Origin: Kitasatospora setae KM-6054
Lineage (GTDB): Bacteria > Actinomycetota > Actinomycetes > Streptomycetales > Streptomycetaceae
Assembly (NCBI RefSeq): GCF_000269985.1
Contig: NC_016109.1
Coordinates: 4,588,001 to 4,652,000, forward strand
DNA length: 64,000 nt
Direction of reading: 5' to 3'
Below are positions 1-8,613 of this stretch, one piece after another; positions within the stretch are counted from its first letter, which is position 1; every line of letters begins with the position of its first letter. The translations under genes and the position numbers were made by a program. The notes beneath the pieces are model-generated. The model saw nothing but the letters and a program-made list of their open reading frames with translations. It did no database searches and was not told where the DNA came from.

Positions 1-104
1 GGGCGGTTCTCCTTCCGACGCCCGGTGTAGAAGCGTCCCGTGGTCGGAGCCGTCGGCCACAGAGGAAGGTGTTCGTCCGTGAGCGGTAGGGCGAGGACGG
101 TCAC
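1..104 (-). CDS. Possible small protein overlapping the rep stop (incomplete)
   Basis: A GTG start overlaps the stop codon of the upstream replication initiator (GTGA arrangement) and is preceded by a GGAGGGGG stretch. The frame stays open for 34 codons to the window edge, beginning VTVLALPLTDEHLPLWP. Near the edge a second strong ribosome binding site (2-16) suggests that another gene starts just outside. I recognise no family. It may be a small coupled AICE gene or only a chance open frame. Confidence 0.3.
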   Translation of the reverse strand, partial: MTVLALPLTDEHLPLWPTAPTTGRFYTGRRKENR

Positions 105-1561
105 TTGCTGTCCCCCTCCCGCTTGAGGCGTCGGGTGGCGGCGCGGTTGTCGCGGACGGTTTGGGCGAGGAGTTCTTCGCCGGGGGTGTAGCCGGTGGCG
201 AGGTAGCGCCAGTCGGACAGGACGAGGGTGGTGGCGGGGTCGAGGACGGGCCGTCCGTCGCGGATGCGGGCCTGTTCGGCCTGCCAGGTGCGGCGGGCTC
301 CGCGCAGGGTGCCGAGGGTGGTGGAGTAGCGGCGGGACTTGGTGGAGAAGTGGCCCCGGAAGCCGAGCATGTGGGCCCACTTGGTGAGGTTGAGCCCGGC
401 GAAGTCGGGGAGTGCGCCGAGGTGCCAGCAGGTGCGGATCATCTGCCGGACGTGGGCGGCGACCTTGAGGTCCGCGAGGGGGTCGGCGAGGCCGGTGCCG
501 TCGCAGGTGCGGCATTCGGCGGTGAGGCCGGGGACGGTGGGGGTCCGGCCGCGTCCCTTGCAGGTGGCGCAGTACAGGGGGCGGTCGATGGTGCCGGTGC
601 CCTCTGCGCTCTTGGTGGCGTACTTGGCGATGTAGCCGGCGACGGCGGCGTCCGTGAGCGGTTCGGCGGGGTCGGCGGTGCGGTCGGGGCGGGCGATCTC
701 GCGGACGTCGATCTGTGCGCCCCAGCGGAGTTGGCGTTCGCCGATGGCGTCGCTGGTGACGGTGACGACGGCGCGTTCGGCGGCCTGGCGGACGGCGCCG
801 GTCAGCAGGTCGGGGGTGGCCCAGGAGGGCGGGGCGGTGGTTCCGCCGTCGGGGCCGTCGAGTCGGACGATGGCGTGGAAGTGGACCAGGCCGCGCTTTT
901 GGAACTCGGCGACCTTGGCGAAGGAGACGCGGCAGTGCTCGCGCAGTTCGGTGGTGGTGAGTCCGGCGGCGTGGGCGACGGCTCGGCGCAGGTAGGTGGT
1001 GAAGCGGGCCCAGAGGGCTCCGGCGTGGGCGTTGAAGAGGACGGCTCCGGTGTAGTCGTAGGCGGTGGGCTCCAGCGGGGTGCCGAGGGTGGGGTGGTCG
1101 GCTCCGTGGAGGGTGCCGCAGCGGCAGGGGAAGGGCTTGCCGGTGCGGGTAGTGGGGCGGTTGTGGACGGGGCCGAAGGTGGGGGCGGTGAGGGTGGCGA
1201 AGACGCGCGGGTGGGTGCGGACCTGTTCGGGGGTGCCCTTGCCGCCGGAGAGTCCGGCGCGGATGAGGTGGTAGGTGTCGGCGGCGTAGGTGCGGGAGCA
1301 GGCCGGGCAGCGACTCGCGCGGCGGTTGCCGCAGGCGACGAGGAGGCGGCCGAGGGGTTCGGTGTCGGTGGTGTAGTGCCGGAGCACTTCGTGGGTGGTG
1401 GCGTCGAGGGTGGTGGTGCGGCCGGTCAGTTGGACGGGTTGGGTGCAGCCGGCCAGGCGCTGGACGGCGTGTTCGATGCGGTCGAAGTCGTCGCGCTGGG
1501 CGAGGGTGATCAGGTCCCGGGTGAACAGGGAGGGGACCGTGCGGGGGTCGGGTTCGGTCAT
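101..1561 (-). CDS. AICE/plasmid replication initiator, RepSA type
   Basis: This 486-residue protein resembles the rolling-circle-type replication initiators of actinomycete integrative elements (pSAM2 RepSA family). It would nick the element's double-strand origin and let the excised circle replicate. An HFH motif in GLVHFHAIVRLDG fits the metal-binding motif of HUH-type nickases, and YIAKYATK fits the catalytic tyrosine region. Cysteine pairs near the N-terminus (CPAC) and around residue 335 (CATC and CRTC) look like zinc-binding knuckles. The ATG start has GGAAGGAC upstream. It is the third gene of a minus-strand run after the translocase and a 52-residue ORF. The family is fairly clear; the exact motif roles are inferred. 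Confidence 0.85.
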   Translation of the reverse strand: MTEPDPRTVPSLFTRDLITLAQRDDFDRIEHAVQRLAGCTQPVQLTGRTTTLDATTHEVLRHYTTDTEPLGRLLVACGNRRASRCPACSRTYAADTYHLIRAGLSGGKGTPEQVRTHPRVFATLTAPTFGPVHNRPTTRTGKPFPCRCGTLHGADHPTLGTPLEPTAYDYTGAVLFNAHAGALWARFTTYLRRAVAHAAGLTTTELREHCRVSFAKVAEFQKRGLVHFHAIVRLDGPDGGTTAPPSWATPDLLTGAVRQAAERAVVTVTSDAIGERQLRWGAQIDVREIARPDRTADPAEPLTDAAVAGYIAKYATKSAEGTGTIDRPLYCATCKGRGRTPTVPGLTAECRTCDGTGLADPLADLKVAAHVRQMIRTCWHLGALPDFAGLNLTKWAHMLGFRGHFSTKSRRYSTTLGTLRGARRTWQAEQARIRDGRPVLDPATTLVLSDWRYLATGYTPGEELLAQTVRDNRAATRRLKREGDSK

Positions 1562-1686
1562 CGGGGCTGTCCTTCCGGGCAGTTGGGGAGGGGTTCGGGC
1601 ATGGGGGTGCCGTCGCGCCGACCGCGAGGGGTTGCGGTGCTCGCGGTCGGCGCGAGGCGGGTGAGGGGTGGGTCAGGCGGTGGCGG

Positions 1687-1845
1687 TCAGATCGGCAGGC
1701 GCAGACAGATGCGGCGCGGGCCTCGGATCAGGTTCCGGGTGATCCGGACGGGGGCGGTGTTGCGGTGCCGGTCGGGCGTCCGGCGGGACGGGATGGGCGG
1801 TCGGGCGGCCACTGTGCGGCGGAGGAGCGGAAGGGCGGGTTTCAC
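1687..1845 (-). CDS. Tiny basic protein between tra and rep
   Basis: A GTG start with a strong ribosome binding site (GGAAGGAG, then AACCGCC) opens a 52-codon frame ending at TGA. The product starts MKPALPLLRRTVAARPP and has about a dozen arginines plus one lysine and a single cysteine near the end, so it is very basic. It begins 17 bases after the translocase stop and lies upstream of rep, so it is probably cotranscribed. The 15-base leader GGAAGGAGAACCGCC recurs exactly at 2-16 before an off-window gene. Its function is unknown; small basic ORFs are common in AICEs. Confidence 0.55.
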   Translation of the reverse strand: MKPALPLLRRTVAARPPIPSRRTPDRHRNTAPVRITRNLIRGPRRICLRLPI

Positions 1846-1861
1846 GGCGGTTCTCCTTCCG

Positions 1862-3250
1862 TCAGGCCGCGAGGAGGTGGGCGGGGTCGGTGGTGAGGTG
1901 CGCGGTGGCCTTGGCGATGCGGGCGACGTAGGCGGGGGCGACGTAGGGAGTGCGGACCCGGATGAAGCCTTCGTGGCCTTCGCGGGCCATGACGGCGACG
2001 CCGACGAAGTCGGGGTGCTGCATGGTGCTGGGGTCCATGTCCTTCCACTTCCGGATGTTGTCGCCGAGGGTGGCCACCGCGGCTTCGGTGCTGCGCTGGG
2101 CGAAGGAGAGGGCGACCGGGCACACGTCGCGGATCGCAGTGGGGATCGCGTCGCCGGTGGGCTTCTGGGTGATCAGGATGACCAGGAAGCCGGGCGCGCG
2201 GCCCATCTTGACCAGTTCCTCCACCAGCCGGGCGTTCTCCTGCGCGAGGGCCGCGAGACGCTTGGTCTCCGGGTCACTGCCCCGGAAGTCCCGGAAGAAG
2301 GTGTGAGCCTCATCCACGACCAGGACGACCAGCGGCCACTTCGGGGTGGGGCCGAGGTGCCACATGTTCGTTACACCGAGGGTGCGGCGGATCTGCTCGG
2401 CGCGGTCGCGGCGGAGCTGGACAAGGCGCTTGAAGAGGGTGTTCGCCTCCTCCAGGTTCGCGCCGGCGAAGGCGAACAGGCGCTCCGCCACGTCCGCGTA
2501 GTCGCCTTCCTCGGCCTTGTAGACCTTGCCGTCGGCGACGGCGAACTGCACGGCCCCGGATGGGGCGAGCTGGGAGAGCAGCCCGTTGATCAGCGAACTC
2601 TTGCCCTTGCCGGGTAGGCCGCCGACCAGCATTCCCGGCACCTCGGCCATGCGCAGCACGGCGGGCACGGCGTATTCATCGAGGCCGAGGTCCCACACCG
2701 ACAGGTCGGCGGGCGCGGAGCCGTCCGGGGCGGTGGTGCGCTTGGCGGCGAGGGGTTCGGTGCGCACGGCGCGCAGGACCAGGTAGCCGGGCCGGTCCAC
2801 GGCGACGGAGACCCGGGTGCAGTTCCAGGCTTCCGCCAAGTGCTCGGCGTGGCGCTGGAATTCGGCGAGGCCGACACCGGGGGTGGTGCGGACGGTGATC
2901 CGCACGCCGTAGCGGTCGCACTTGGTGGCGATTTTGGGGACGTGGATCGCGGGTTCGCGTCGTCGCTGGCCGTCGATGACGACGGTCTGTCCGAGGGTGG
3001 GGTGGCGGTCGACGGTCACCAGGCCGAGGGCCTTGGACAGGCGGGCCCAGCGGCGGCGAATCCAGAACGCCTGACGACGGCTGGTCCGGGTGTCCCGGTC
3101 CGAGGCGATGTAGCGGCCGGCGACGAACAGCCCCCGGGCGAACATCACCAGCAGCAGGGCGGCGAGGCCGTAGAGCAGCGGGGCGGGGAAGGCCCGGATC
3201 AGGGCGGGCAGAAAGTCAGCCCCGAGGGTGGGGCTTGGGGTGAGCGACAA
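1862..3250 (-). CDS. FtsK/SpoIIIE-type DNA translocase (TraB/TraSA-like)
   Basis: This protein of about 462 residues should be the hexameric double-strand DNA pump that moves the element between hyphae. A membrane segment near the N-terminus (LLYGLAALLLVMFARGLF) is followed by a P-loop ATPase core with Walker A GGLPGKGKS and Walker B VVLVVDEAH. The chosen start is TTG at 3250 with AGGA seven bases upstream. The frame is open further upstream, but that part is low-complexity and looks non-coding. It lies between the SCO3933-type gene and the tiny ORF on the same strand. The family is clear; the start is uncertain. Confidence 0.88.
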   Translation of the reverse strand: MSLTPSPTLGADFLPALIRAFPAPLLYGLAALLLVMFARGLFVAGRYIASDRDTRTSRRQAFWIRRRWARLSKALGLVTVDRHPTLGQTVVIDGQRRREPAIHVPKIATKCDRYGVRITVRTTPGVGLAEFQRHAEHLAEAWNCTRVSVAVDRPGYLVLRAVRTEPLAAKRTTAPDGSAPADLSVWDLGLDEYAVPAVLRMAEVPGMLVGGLPGKGKSSLINGLLSQLAPSGAVQFAVADGKVYKAEEGDYADVAERLFAFAGANLEEANTLFKRLVQLRRDRAEQIRRTLGVTNMWHLGPTPKWPLVVLVVDEAHTFFRDFRGSDPETKRLAALAQENARLVEELVKMGRAPGFLVILITQKPTGDAIPTAIRDVCPVALSFAQRSTEAAVATLGDNIRKWKDMDPSTMQHPDFVGVAVMAREGHEGFIRVRTPYVAPAYVARIAKATAHLTTDPAHLLAA

Positions 3251-3377
3251 GAGGGTGTCCTGAGGGGAGTTGGCGCGGTGCCGGGTGTGCGGGCCCGGCA
3301 GGAGAGAGCATGGGGGCAGGGCCCGGCCGGGCCGAGGAGGGGAGGCTCCACCGGCCCGGCCGGGGCGGCTCTGCCGA

Positions 3378-3767
3378 TCACGACTTGGCCGCCTTCGGCG
3401 CGGCCACGGCGGCGTTCGCGGGCAGCGCGACGGCCGAGAGGACAGACAGCGACTCGGCGCGGTAGGCGACGCCGTTGGACACCTGGCCGTTGAAGACGTT
3501 CGCCCACGGGGTGGCGACCAGGCCGACCGGGCGCACGACCGAACCCGGGGCGAGGGAAGTGTCCACACCGCCCTCCGGGACGGTGACCTTGATCAGCTGT
3601 GCGGTGCCCTCGTAGGTCTCCACCAACTGCACGGTGTAGAGCGTCGCGCCGCTCTCGCGGTCGGTGGCGACCAGGCCGGTCGAGGCGTCCGCCAGCTTCA
3701 CGGCGGGCGGGGAGGCGACCATGTGGACGGTGCCGGTCAGGTCGGGACGGATGGTGATACGAGCCAT
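3378..3767 (-). CDS. SCO3933-type regulatory protein
   Basis: This 129-residue protein resembles the SCO3933 family found beside FtsK-type genes in actinomycete integrative elements, where it is annotated as regulatory. The family look is in the segment KLADASTGLVATDRESG followed by TVQLVETYEGTAQLIKVTVPE and a later PWANVFNGQVSNGVAYRAE. The ATG at 3767 has GGAG six bases upstream. The open frame extends to 4067 without a better start. It heads the tra-rep gene run. A perfect 16-bp palindrome lies 45 bases upstream and may be its operator. The molecular role is not established from sequence. Confidence 0.72.
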   Translation of the reverse strand: MARITIRPDLTGTVHMVASPPAVKLADASTGLVATDRESGATLYTVQLVETYEGTAQLIKVTVPEGGVDTSLAPGSVVRPVGLVATPWANVFNGQVSNGVAYRAESLSVLSAVALPANAAVAAPKAAKS

Positions 3768-3811
3768 GGAAAACTCCAGGAAGGGGTAAGGGAAAAGGGG
3801 AGGGGGAAGGT

Positions 3812-3827
3812 GGAGAAACGTTTCTCC
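3812..3827. promoter_or_regulatory. Perfect palindrome upstream of the tra-rep run
   Basis: GGAGAAACGTTTCTCC is a perfect 16-bp palindrome 45 bp before the first gene of the minus-strand transfer/replication run. Position and symmetry suit an operator for an element repressor such as a KorSA-type protein. That role is inferred. Confidence 0.45.
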
Positions 3828-5129
3828 GGCCCTTTGTTCACCCCGTCGAGCGGGGTGTGCGGGACAAGAGAAACCGACGCCTGCCGGTGCTGTCGAGGGG
3901 CGTTTCGGAGCCCGCACGACCGGCCCGAGAGCAAGCGAGAGACGATGAGAAACGGCACGAGCGGGCGAGAACGACCAGCCCACCCGGAGTGTGGCGCAAC
4001 CCACACCCTGCCGCCGGTCCGGTGCTTCCTTTCGCTGGGCAGTGGCTCCGGACGGCGGCGCAGACAACAGAATTTCGCAGACCGTATCTCCGTGTCATCT
4101 ACTTGGCGGGGAGACACACCTGCTGCTATCAGGCCCCTGCCTGTCTCATCATTGGAACCCTCCGAGTTTGTTAATCTTCTTTCGCTGCAAGCGAGTTGAA
4201 GGCGGCAGCAAATTGCTTTGTGGTGTGTGCCACATGGCCTTTTCGGGGCTCTGCGGCACGTCGTGAGAGCAGTTTGCTGCGGTTTTCAGGCTTGGTGCGG
4301 CCGGAGAAAGCTGGTAGACGACCCGGCCGCGTTCCCACCCTCCGCCACCGACGGCCCGACGTATCGGGCTGATCTTGTGCTAGGCGTCTGCGCGGGTCGC
4401 TCCGAAGCCCCGCACGACCCACCCTCGGGCCCCGGCGGCCGAACCCGTCCGGCTGGTCTCGTGGTAGCCGCCCGCACCGGCCTTCCGGAACACGCCGGGG
4501 AGCAAGGCGAGGCAGAGCCCGGAGCAGTACCGCCCACGGGCTAGCGGTGAGGCGATCGACGGCAGCGGGGGCGGGCAGGGCGGAGGCAGGGCCGCTGTCG
4601 GATCTTGGAACCGCTGTCGGCCAAGTGGGCACGGTCGGAGGACACACGGCCGGGAAGGCGAACGCGGAGCCGAAAGGGCGTGTTCAGACTTTCTTTACTG
4701 GATCAAGGGCGGCCCGCCGATGGCGGGCCGCGCGCCGCCGCGTCTCCGCCCGCCGCTCCTGTCTCGCGCCCCGCTAAGGGCGGCCCCACTGGCGGCGCAA
4801 GAACGTGTTCGGAAGGCGGCACGGGGCCCGGCAGGAGCCCGGACAGGCACAGGCGGCACCGTGAGCAGGTCACAGCCGATGGCTGAGCGCCGTTCGTCCA
4901 GGCTCCCCGCTGCTCGATGATCCGGGGCGGACGGAACCCGTCAAGCCCGCAACGCTGGCCACCATCGCCAACTACTGCTCCAGGAAGCGGGCTTGACCGA
5001 ACCCGCCCACCCCTACTCTCGGCAGCTACGGGGAGCCCGGCCGGAATGGTCCCCATCGTCGGTTTCCCGACAAGGGAACGCCCTCTGTTGGTGCTGGCTG
5101 CGCGAGTTCAACATGCCTGCGCTGCATAC
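3828..5129. other. 1.3-kb stretch without a convincing gene
   Basis: I see no convincing gene here; the open frames are arginine/proline/serine-rich low-complexity translations. The stretch has an AT-richer patch at about 4070-4230, and CGGCCCGCC-GAT-GGCGGGCCG forms a perfect 9-bp hairpin at 4710-4730. In AICEs such space can hold a transfer origin (clt), a single-strand origin or the tra promoter region. Which of these applies here cannot be told from the sequence alone. Confidence 0.5.
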
Positions 5130-5579
5130 CTATTCGTGGCCAAATGTCCCGCCGGGAGAAGTTGTTGACCGCACGCAATGCATGCACCTGCACCGCGACC
5201 AGAGCACCAGCGGGCCACGGATCGCATCCTCAACACCACCCTCCAGCGACAGCCTCCCGGAAGGTTGGCCGCACTCCGAGCAGCGTCGATCCGCTTCCTT
5301 CGCCTTGTAGCAGACGAGGCACAGCAGCACCCCCGGTTCTTCAACCAGCAGAGCAACCGGCTGCGGGCTGTCTGTCAGATGTCCGCACGACCTGAGCGAG
5401 CCCCGTTCGCTCACGGCCATCATCAAGGCCAAGGCATCACGCTGCCATCGCGGAGCCTGGGCCACTGGGAGAGCGGACTCTCTTCTGCCCTGCGCAGTCA
5501 GCCACAGCGAAGCATGAACACCCGCAGCGCGGACCTGATCATCAAGGGCCACCAGCCCCGGGGCACGCAATTCACCCAT
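5130..5579 (-). CDS. Hypothetical cysteine-rich (zinc-knuckle) protein
   Basis: This protein of about 149 residues looks genuinely coding. After an N-terminal half without motifs it has CGHLTDSPQPVALLVEEPG, then CLVCYKAKEADRRCSECGQ, and a last CRCMHC. These paired cysteines suit one or two zinc sites. The chosen ATG at 5579 has AGGGGA upstream; an ATG seven codons earlier has a weaker site. It follows the lasso operon on the same strand after a hairpin. I do not recognise a named family, though actinomycete proteins with a CGH...CxxC...CxxCG pattern are familiar. Confidence 0.55.
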   Translation of the reverse strand: MGELRAPGLVALDDQVRAAGVHASLWLTAQGRRESALPVAQAPRWQRDALALMMAVSERGSLRSCGHLTDSPQPVALLVEEPGVLLCLVCYKAKEADRRCSECGQPSGRLSLEGGVEDAIRGPLVLWSRCRCMHCVRSTTSPGGTFGHE

Positions 5580-5602
5580 CAAATCCCCTGGTTTCCTCAT
5601 GC

Positions 5603-5636
5603 GGCTGCCCCCGCCTGTCGAACGCCAGGGGCAGCC
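5603..5636 (-). terminator. Hairpin after the lasso operon
   Basis: GGCTGCCCC and GGGGCAGCC form a perfect 9-bp stem with a 16-base loop, 25 bases past the acetyltransferase stop. It is a plausible terminator of the lasso-peptide operon, although no T-run follows. Confidence 0.5.
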
Positions 5637-5660
5637 TGTGTCGATCCGTCAGGCGTTGGG

Positions 5661-6218
5661 TCAGACACCCGTCCAGGGCATCAGGAGGTTGTCCTCCGCC
5701 GTGGCGTCCATCAGGAGTTCGTCGCAGAGGCGGCCGAGCCAGAATCCGGACTGGCGCAGGCGGCCGGCGGGCTTGAACCCGGCCTTCTGGTAGGCGGCGA
5801 CGCCCGCCACGTTGGGTTCGAGGACCTTGAGCCAGACCGTGCGCAGGGCGGCGTACTGGAAGGCCCAGCGCAGCGTGAGCGCGGTCGCCTCGGTGGCGAG
5901 GCCCTTACCCCGGGCTTCGGGGGCGAGGAGGATGACGAACTCGGCGGTGCGGACGGCCGGGTCAATCTGAAGGGTCGTCAGGCCGAGGGGGGTGTGGTCG
6001 GTGGTGCCGATGACCTCGAACTGCGGATAGTTGCGGTTGCGGCCCTGCGCCTCCCAGCCACCGGCGCGGACCTCCCAGGACTGGGCGACCTGGGTACCGA
6101 AGCCGAGGATGGTGCCGGGGTCGTTCTCCCAGCGGTGGTACTCCTCCAGGTGGTCACGGCTGGGCATGGCCAGGCTGACGCGGGTGCCGTCGAGCAGGAC
6201 GAGCGGGGTGCGGGACAT
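5661..6218 (-). CDS. GNAT acetyltransferase of the lasso cluster (albusnodin-type tailoring enzyme)
   Basis: This 185-residue GNAT enzyme uses acetyl-CoA. The acetyl-CoA loop is visible as VILLAPEARGKGLATEATALTL, followed by NVAGVAAYQKAGFKPAG. It is the last gene of the lasso operon, 11 bases after gene B, with a GAGG site upstream of its ATG. In the albusnodin cluster a GNAT enzyme acetylates a lysine in the lasso tail. The core here has a single lysine at the same position (10), so I infer that this enzyme N-acetylates Lys10. A Rim-type acetylation of another substrate cannot be excluded, but the position in the operon argues for the peptide. Confidence 0.85.
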   Translation of the reverse strand: MSRTPLVLLDGTRVSLAMPSRDHLEEYHRWENDPGTILGFGTQVAQSWEVRAGGWEAQGRNRNYPQFEVIGTTDHTPLGLTTLQIDPAVRTAEFVILLAPEARGKGLATEATALTLRWAFQYAALRTVWLKVLEPNVAGVAAYQKAGFKPAGRLRQSGFWLGRLCDELLMDATAEDNLLMPWTGV

Positions 6219-6229
6219 GGGTGCCTCGT

Positions 6230-6847
6230 TCAGGGTCGGGGGTTGATCGGGGTGTAGTGGTCGGTGTGCGCCGGTTCTTCGACCGGACGGCCGTCGCCGT
6301 CGCATATCCAGGCGTGCAGCCGTATCGGGTCGGTGGCGATGCCGTGGCGCCAGACACCGCCGCGCCCGCCGAGGGTGAGCAGCAGGGCAGCCGCGGCCGA
6401 CTCTTCCAGGCAGGCGACCCGGGCGGGAACGTTTCCGGCAGCCCAGCGGATCGAGCGGACGGCGAGGCTCGCGTGCGCGGCGGAGGGCGGCGGCAGCGCG
6501 CTGCCCGTCTCGGCGAGGCGGCGCAGCCGTCCGAACCGCTCCGATCGGGGACCGGCCGTACGAACCGCAAGGGTGGTAGCCAGCACGGCGGTTGCAGCGA
6601 TCCGCCAGGCCAGCGGCGGGCGTCCGACGGCGGGCAGGCGCACCGGCACTTCGCTGGTGCCCCAGGAGACGGCCGGGTCGTGGACGAGTACCGGAGCGGG
6701 CGCGGGGCTGTTCTCCAGAGCAGCGAGCCACCGGTTCAGCGCGTCGCCGGTGAGGAGGACGGTCTCCCCGTTGCGGTAGTTGACGACCACGCCCGCCCGG
6801 CGGGTCAGGGCGGTGACGGTGTGCACCGTCGGGAGGGGCGGCCTCAT
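6230..6847 (-). CDS. Lasso peptide B protein: RRE domain fused to leader peptidase
   Basis: This 205-residue protein combines the two B functions that are split into B1 and B2 in many actinobacterial clusters. Residues 1 to about 60 (VHTVTALTRRAGVVVNYRNGE) look like a PqqD-type RiPP recognition element that binds the leader. Residues from about 75 resemble the transglutaminase-like protease, with the catalytic cysteine in ARVACLEESAAAALLL and the histidine in IRLHAWI, followed by an acidic loop. It removes the leader to expose Gly1. Its ATG overlaps the stop of gene C (ATGA), so translation is coupled. A five-codon longer start exists but is less likely. Confidence 0.88.
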   Translation of the reverse strand: MRPPLPTVHTVTALTRRAGVVVNYRNGETVLLTGDALNRWLAALENSPAPAPVLVHDPAVSWGTSEVPVRLPAVGRPPLAWRIAATAVLATTLAVRTAGPRSERFGRLRRLAETGSALPPPSAAHASLAVRSIRWAAGNVPARVACLEESAAAALLLTLGGRGGVWRHGIATDPIRLHAWICDGDGRPVEEPAHTDHYTPINPRP

Positions 6848-8535
6848 GCCGGGATCTCCCAACGGACGGTCCGGGTGACCGACTCAGCGGCGCGGAGCCA
6901 CAGCTCGGTGCCCAGGACGGGTTCGATCAGACCCCACGGGACGTCCGCCCCGAGGGCGGCATTGCGCAGCAGCGAGCGCAGAGCAGCCGGCCGGAGCAGG
7001 CCGAGGGCGGCGAGGTGGCCGTCTACCAAGTCCAGGACCGCGCTCTGGTTGGCCCGTAGCCCCTGGTGGTGGTCGGCGGTGAAGATGCCTTTCGCACCCC
7101 GGCCGAGGACGCTCGGCGGAAGCAGTCCGGCCACGGCGTCGGACAGCATCGGCTTGTAGCGGCGGGCCGACCAGCGGTCGGCGGCCGGGGCCGCGAGGAC
7201 CGACTCCACAACGCGGGTGTCGGTGAAGGGGTTGTGCATGGTGATGCCGTGCACGGCGGCGAGCTGGTTCTCCGTCGCGGCGGTACGGCCGACGTAGCGG
7301 GCTTCTTGCAGCAGCAGTCGATCGGCGTGCCCGAGGCCGCTGGTGTCGGGGTGCGGCATGGTGGCGGACGCGGCGAGGTCGAGGGTGTTGGTGGTCAGCC
7401 ATGGCATCGGGACGGCCGTCGCACCGGGGTCGCCCACGACGGAGGCCACGGCTTTCCACGGACTCGTGCGGTACAGCCGCGCCCAGGTCTGGGCATCGCG
7501 GGCCAGCCGCAGCAGTCGGCCGGAGCGCGCGAGGTCCACGAGATGGGCCGGAGGAGGCATGAACAGCGAGTCACCGCCGTCGCCGGTCAGATGTACCGCG
7601 ATCCCGTCGGATGCCAAGTGGCGGAACTGTGCGAGGAGTTGAGCGGAAGTGATCGCGGACGGGGCGGGTTCGTCGGTGAGGGGGAGGGTGCCCAGGTCGG
7701 TGAAGGGCAGGTGCTCCGGCCCGAGCGCCATCAACCGGTGGCGGATACGGGGGAATGCGTGGGCGACGGTACGGGCGTGGTCGAGGTCCCCGCCTTCCTC
7801 GCGGCCCTTGGGGTGGTAGGTGAGGCCGACCACCGGGCCGCACTTCGAGGCCAGTACGGCGAGGGTGGTGGAGTCCAGGCCCCCCGACAGGTCAGAGGAG
7901 GCCATGCGGTCCGTGACCCGGATCGCCACGCCGTCCGTAAGGTCTTCACGGAGCCGCTGCACAGCATCGGACCAGGCCAACCGCAGCTCCCGCCGGAACG
8001 GCGTGATCGCACAGGTCCCGTGTTCGGTGGCCGTCCAGCGATACCCGGGCGGGAGCTGTTCCACCCCCGTCCAGGCCGAGCGGCCGGGCACCCAGGCAGT
8101 GGGGTCGGAAAGGTGCGCGGCGAGCCAGGCAGTATCGGGGCCGGCACCGACCAGGGAGGCGAGTGCGAGCGAACTCGACGCCCATACCGGGTTGTTGCCC
8201 GCAGTGGAGAGGTAGACGGGAGCAGCACCGGCGGGGTCCGCCCAGACCGTCACCGTGCCGCGCCCGTCGTCCAGCACCAACGTGTACGCGCCGGACCAAG
8301 CGACGGCCGCAGCGTCGATCCGGCCGAACTCGGCACGCTCGACAAGCCGGGTCAACTCGGTGCCGGTCGCACCGCACGGCCCGAACACCGCAAGCCGAAG
8401 CCCACCGGCTCCCCGCGCCTGACGCACCGGCACATCACCGGCGGACCAGACCGTCGCTCCGCGCCACAGCACCCGCGCGCCGACCGGCACCGGAGCGCCG
8501 ACGGGGCGGCCGAGCATCCCACCGAACCACTTCAT
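6844..8535 (-). CDS. Lasso macrocyclase C (asparagine synthetase-like)
   Basis: This 563-residue protein is an asparagine-synthetase homologue. It should adenylate the side chain of Glu8 and close the Gly1-Glu8 macrolactam around the tail. The N-terminal half is a glutaminase-like fold without an N-terminal cysteine (it begins MKWFGGMLGRP), as expected for lasso cyclases. The PP-loop ATP site is SSDLSGGLDSTTLAVL near residue 220, and HLTGDGGDSLF follows. The ATG at 8535 has GGAG upstream. The gene lies 78 bases after the precursor, with an intervening hairpin, and overlaps gene B. Confidence 0.92.
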   Translation of the reverse strand: MKWFGGMLGRPVGAPVPVGARVLWRGATVWSAGDVPVRQARGAGGLRLAVFGPCGATGTELTRLVERAEFGRIDAAAVAWSGAYTLVLDDGRGTVTVWADPAGAAPVYLSTAGNNPVWASSSLALASLVGAGPDTAWLAAHLSDPTAWVPGRSAWTGVEQLPPGYRWTATEHGTCAITPFRRELRLAWSDAVQRLREDLTDGVAIRVTDRMASSDLSGGLDSTTLAVLASKCGPVVGLTYHPKGREEGGDLDHARTVAHAFPRIRHRLMALGPEHLPFTDLGTLPLTDEPAPSAITSAQLLAQFRHLASDGIAVHLTGDGGDSLFMPPPAHLVDLARSGRLLRLARDAQTWARLYRTSPWKAVASVVGDPGATAVPMPWLTTNTLDLAASATMPHPDTSGLGHADRLLLQEARYVGRTAATENQLAAVHGITMHNPFTDTRVVESVLAAPAADRWSARRYKPMLSDAVAGLLPPSVLGRGAKGIFTADHHQGLRANQSAVLDLVDGHLAALGLLRPAALRSLLRNAALGADVPWGLIEPVLGTELWLRAAESVTRTVRWEIPA

Positions 8536-8571
8536 GTGATCATCTCCGTGACCTGTGCTCCACCGACGACA

Positions 8572-8601
8572 CGGCGGCACCGGAATCGGACGGTGCCGCC
8601 G
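8572..8601 (-). terminator. Hairpin between precursor A and cyclase C
   Basis: CGGCGGCACCG and CGGTGCCGCCG pair perfectly (11 bp, 8-base loop) in the short gap between the precursor and cyclase genes. It lacks a T-run. I infer partial termination or 3' end protection that raises precursor mRNA over enzyme mRNA, as is common in RiPP operons. Confidence 0.5.
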
Positions 8602-8613
8602 CGCCATCACCTG

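Noticed and set aside
161..2617. A plus-strand open frame of about 818 codons across the rep and tra genes
   Set aside because: It is the reverse complement of two recognisable proteins, and its translation is Gly/Ala/Val-rich low complexity. Long antisense frames are usual at this GC content.
4171..5056. Minus-strand open frames of 158 and 117 codons in the element's non-coding stretch
   Set aside because: The translations are Arg/Pro/Ser-rich without motifs, and no good ribosome binding sites precede them.
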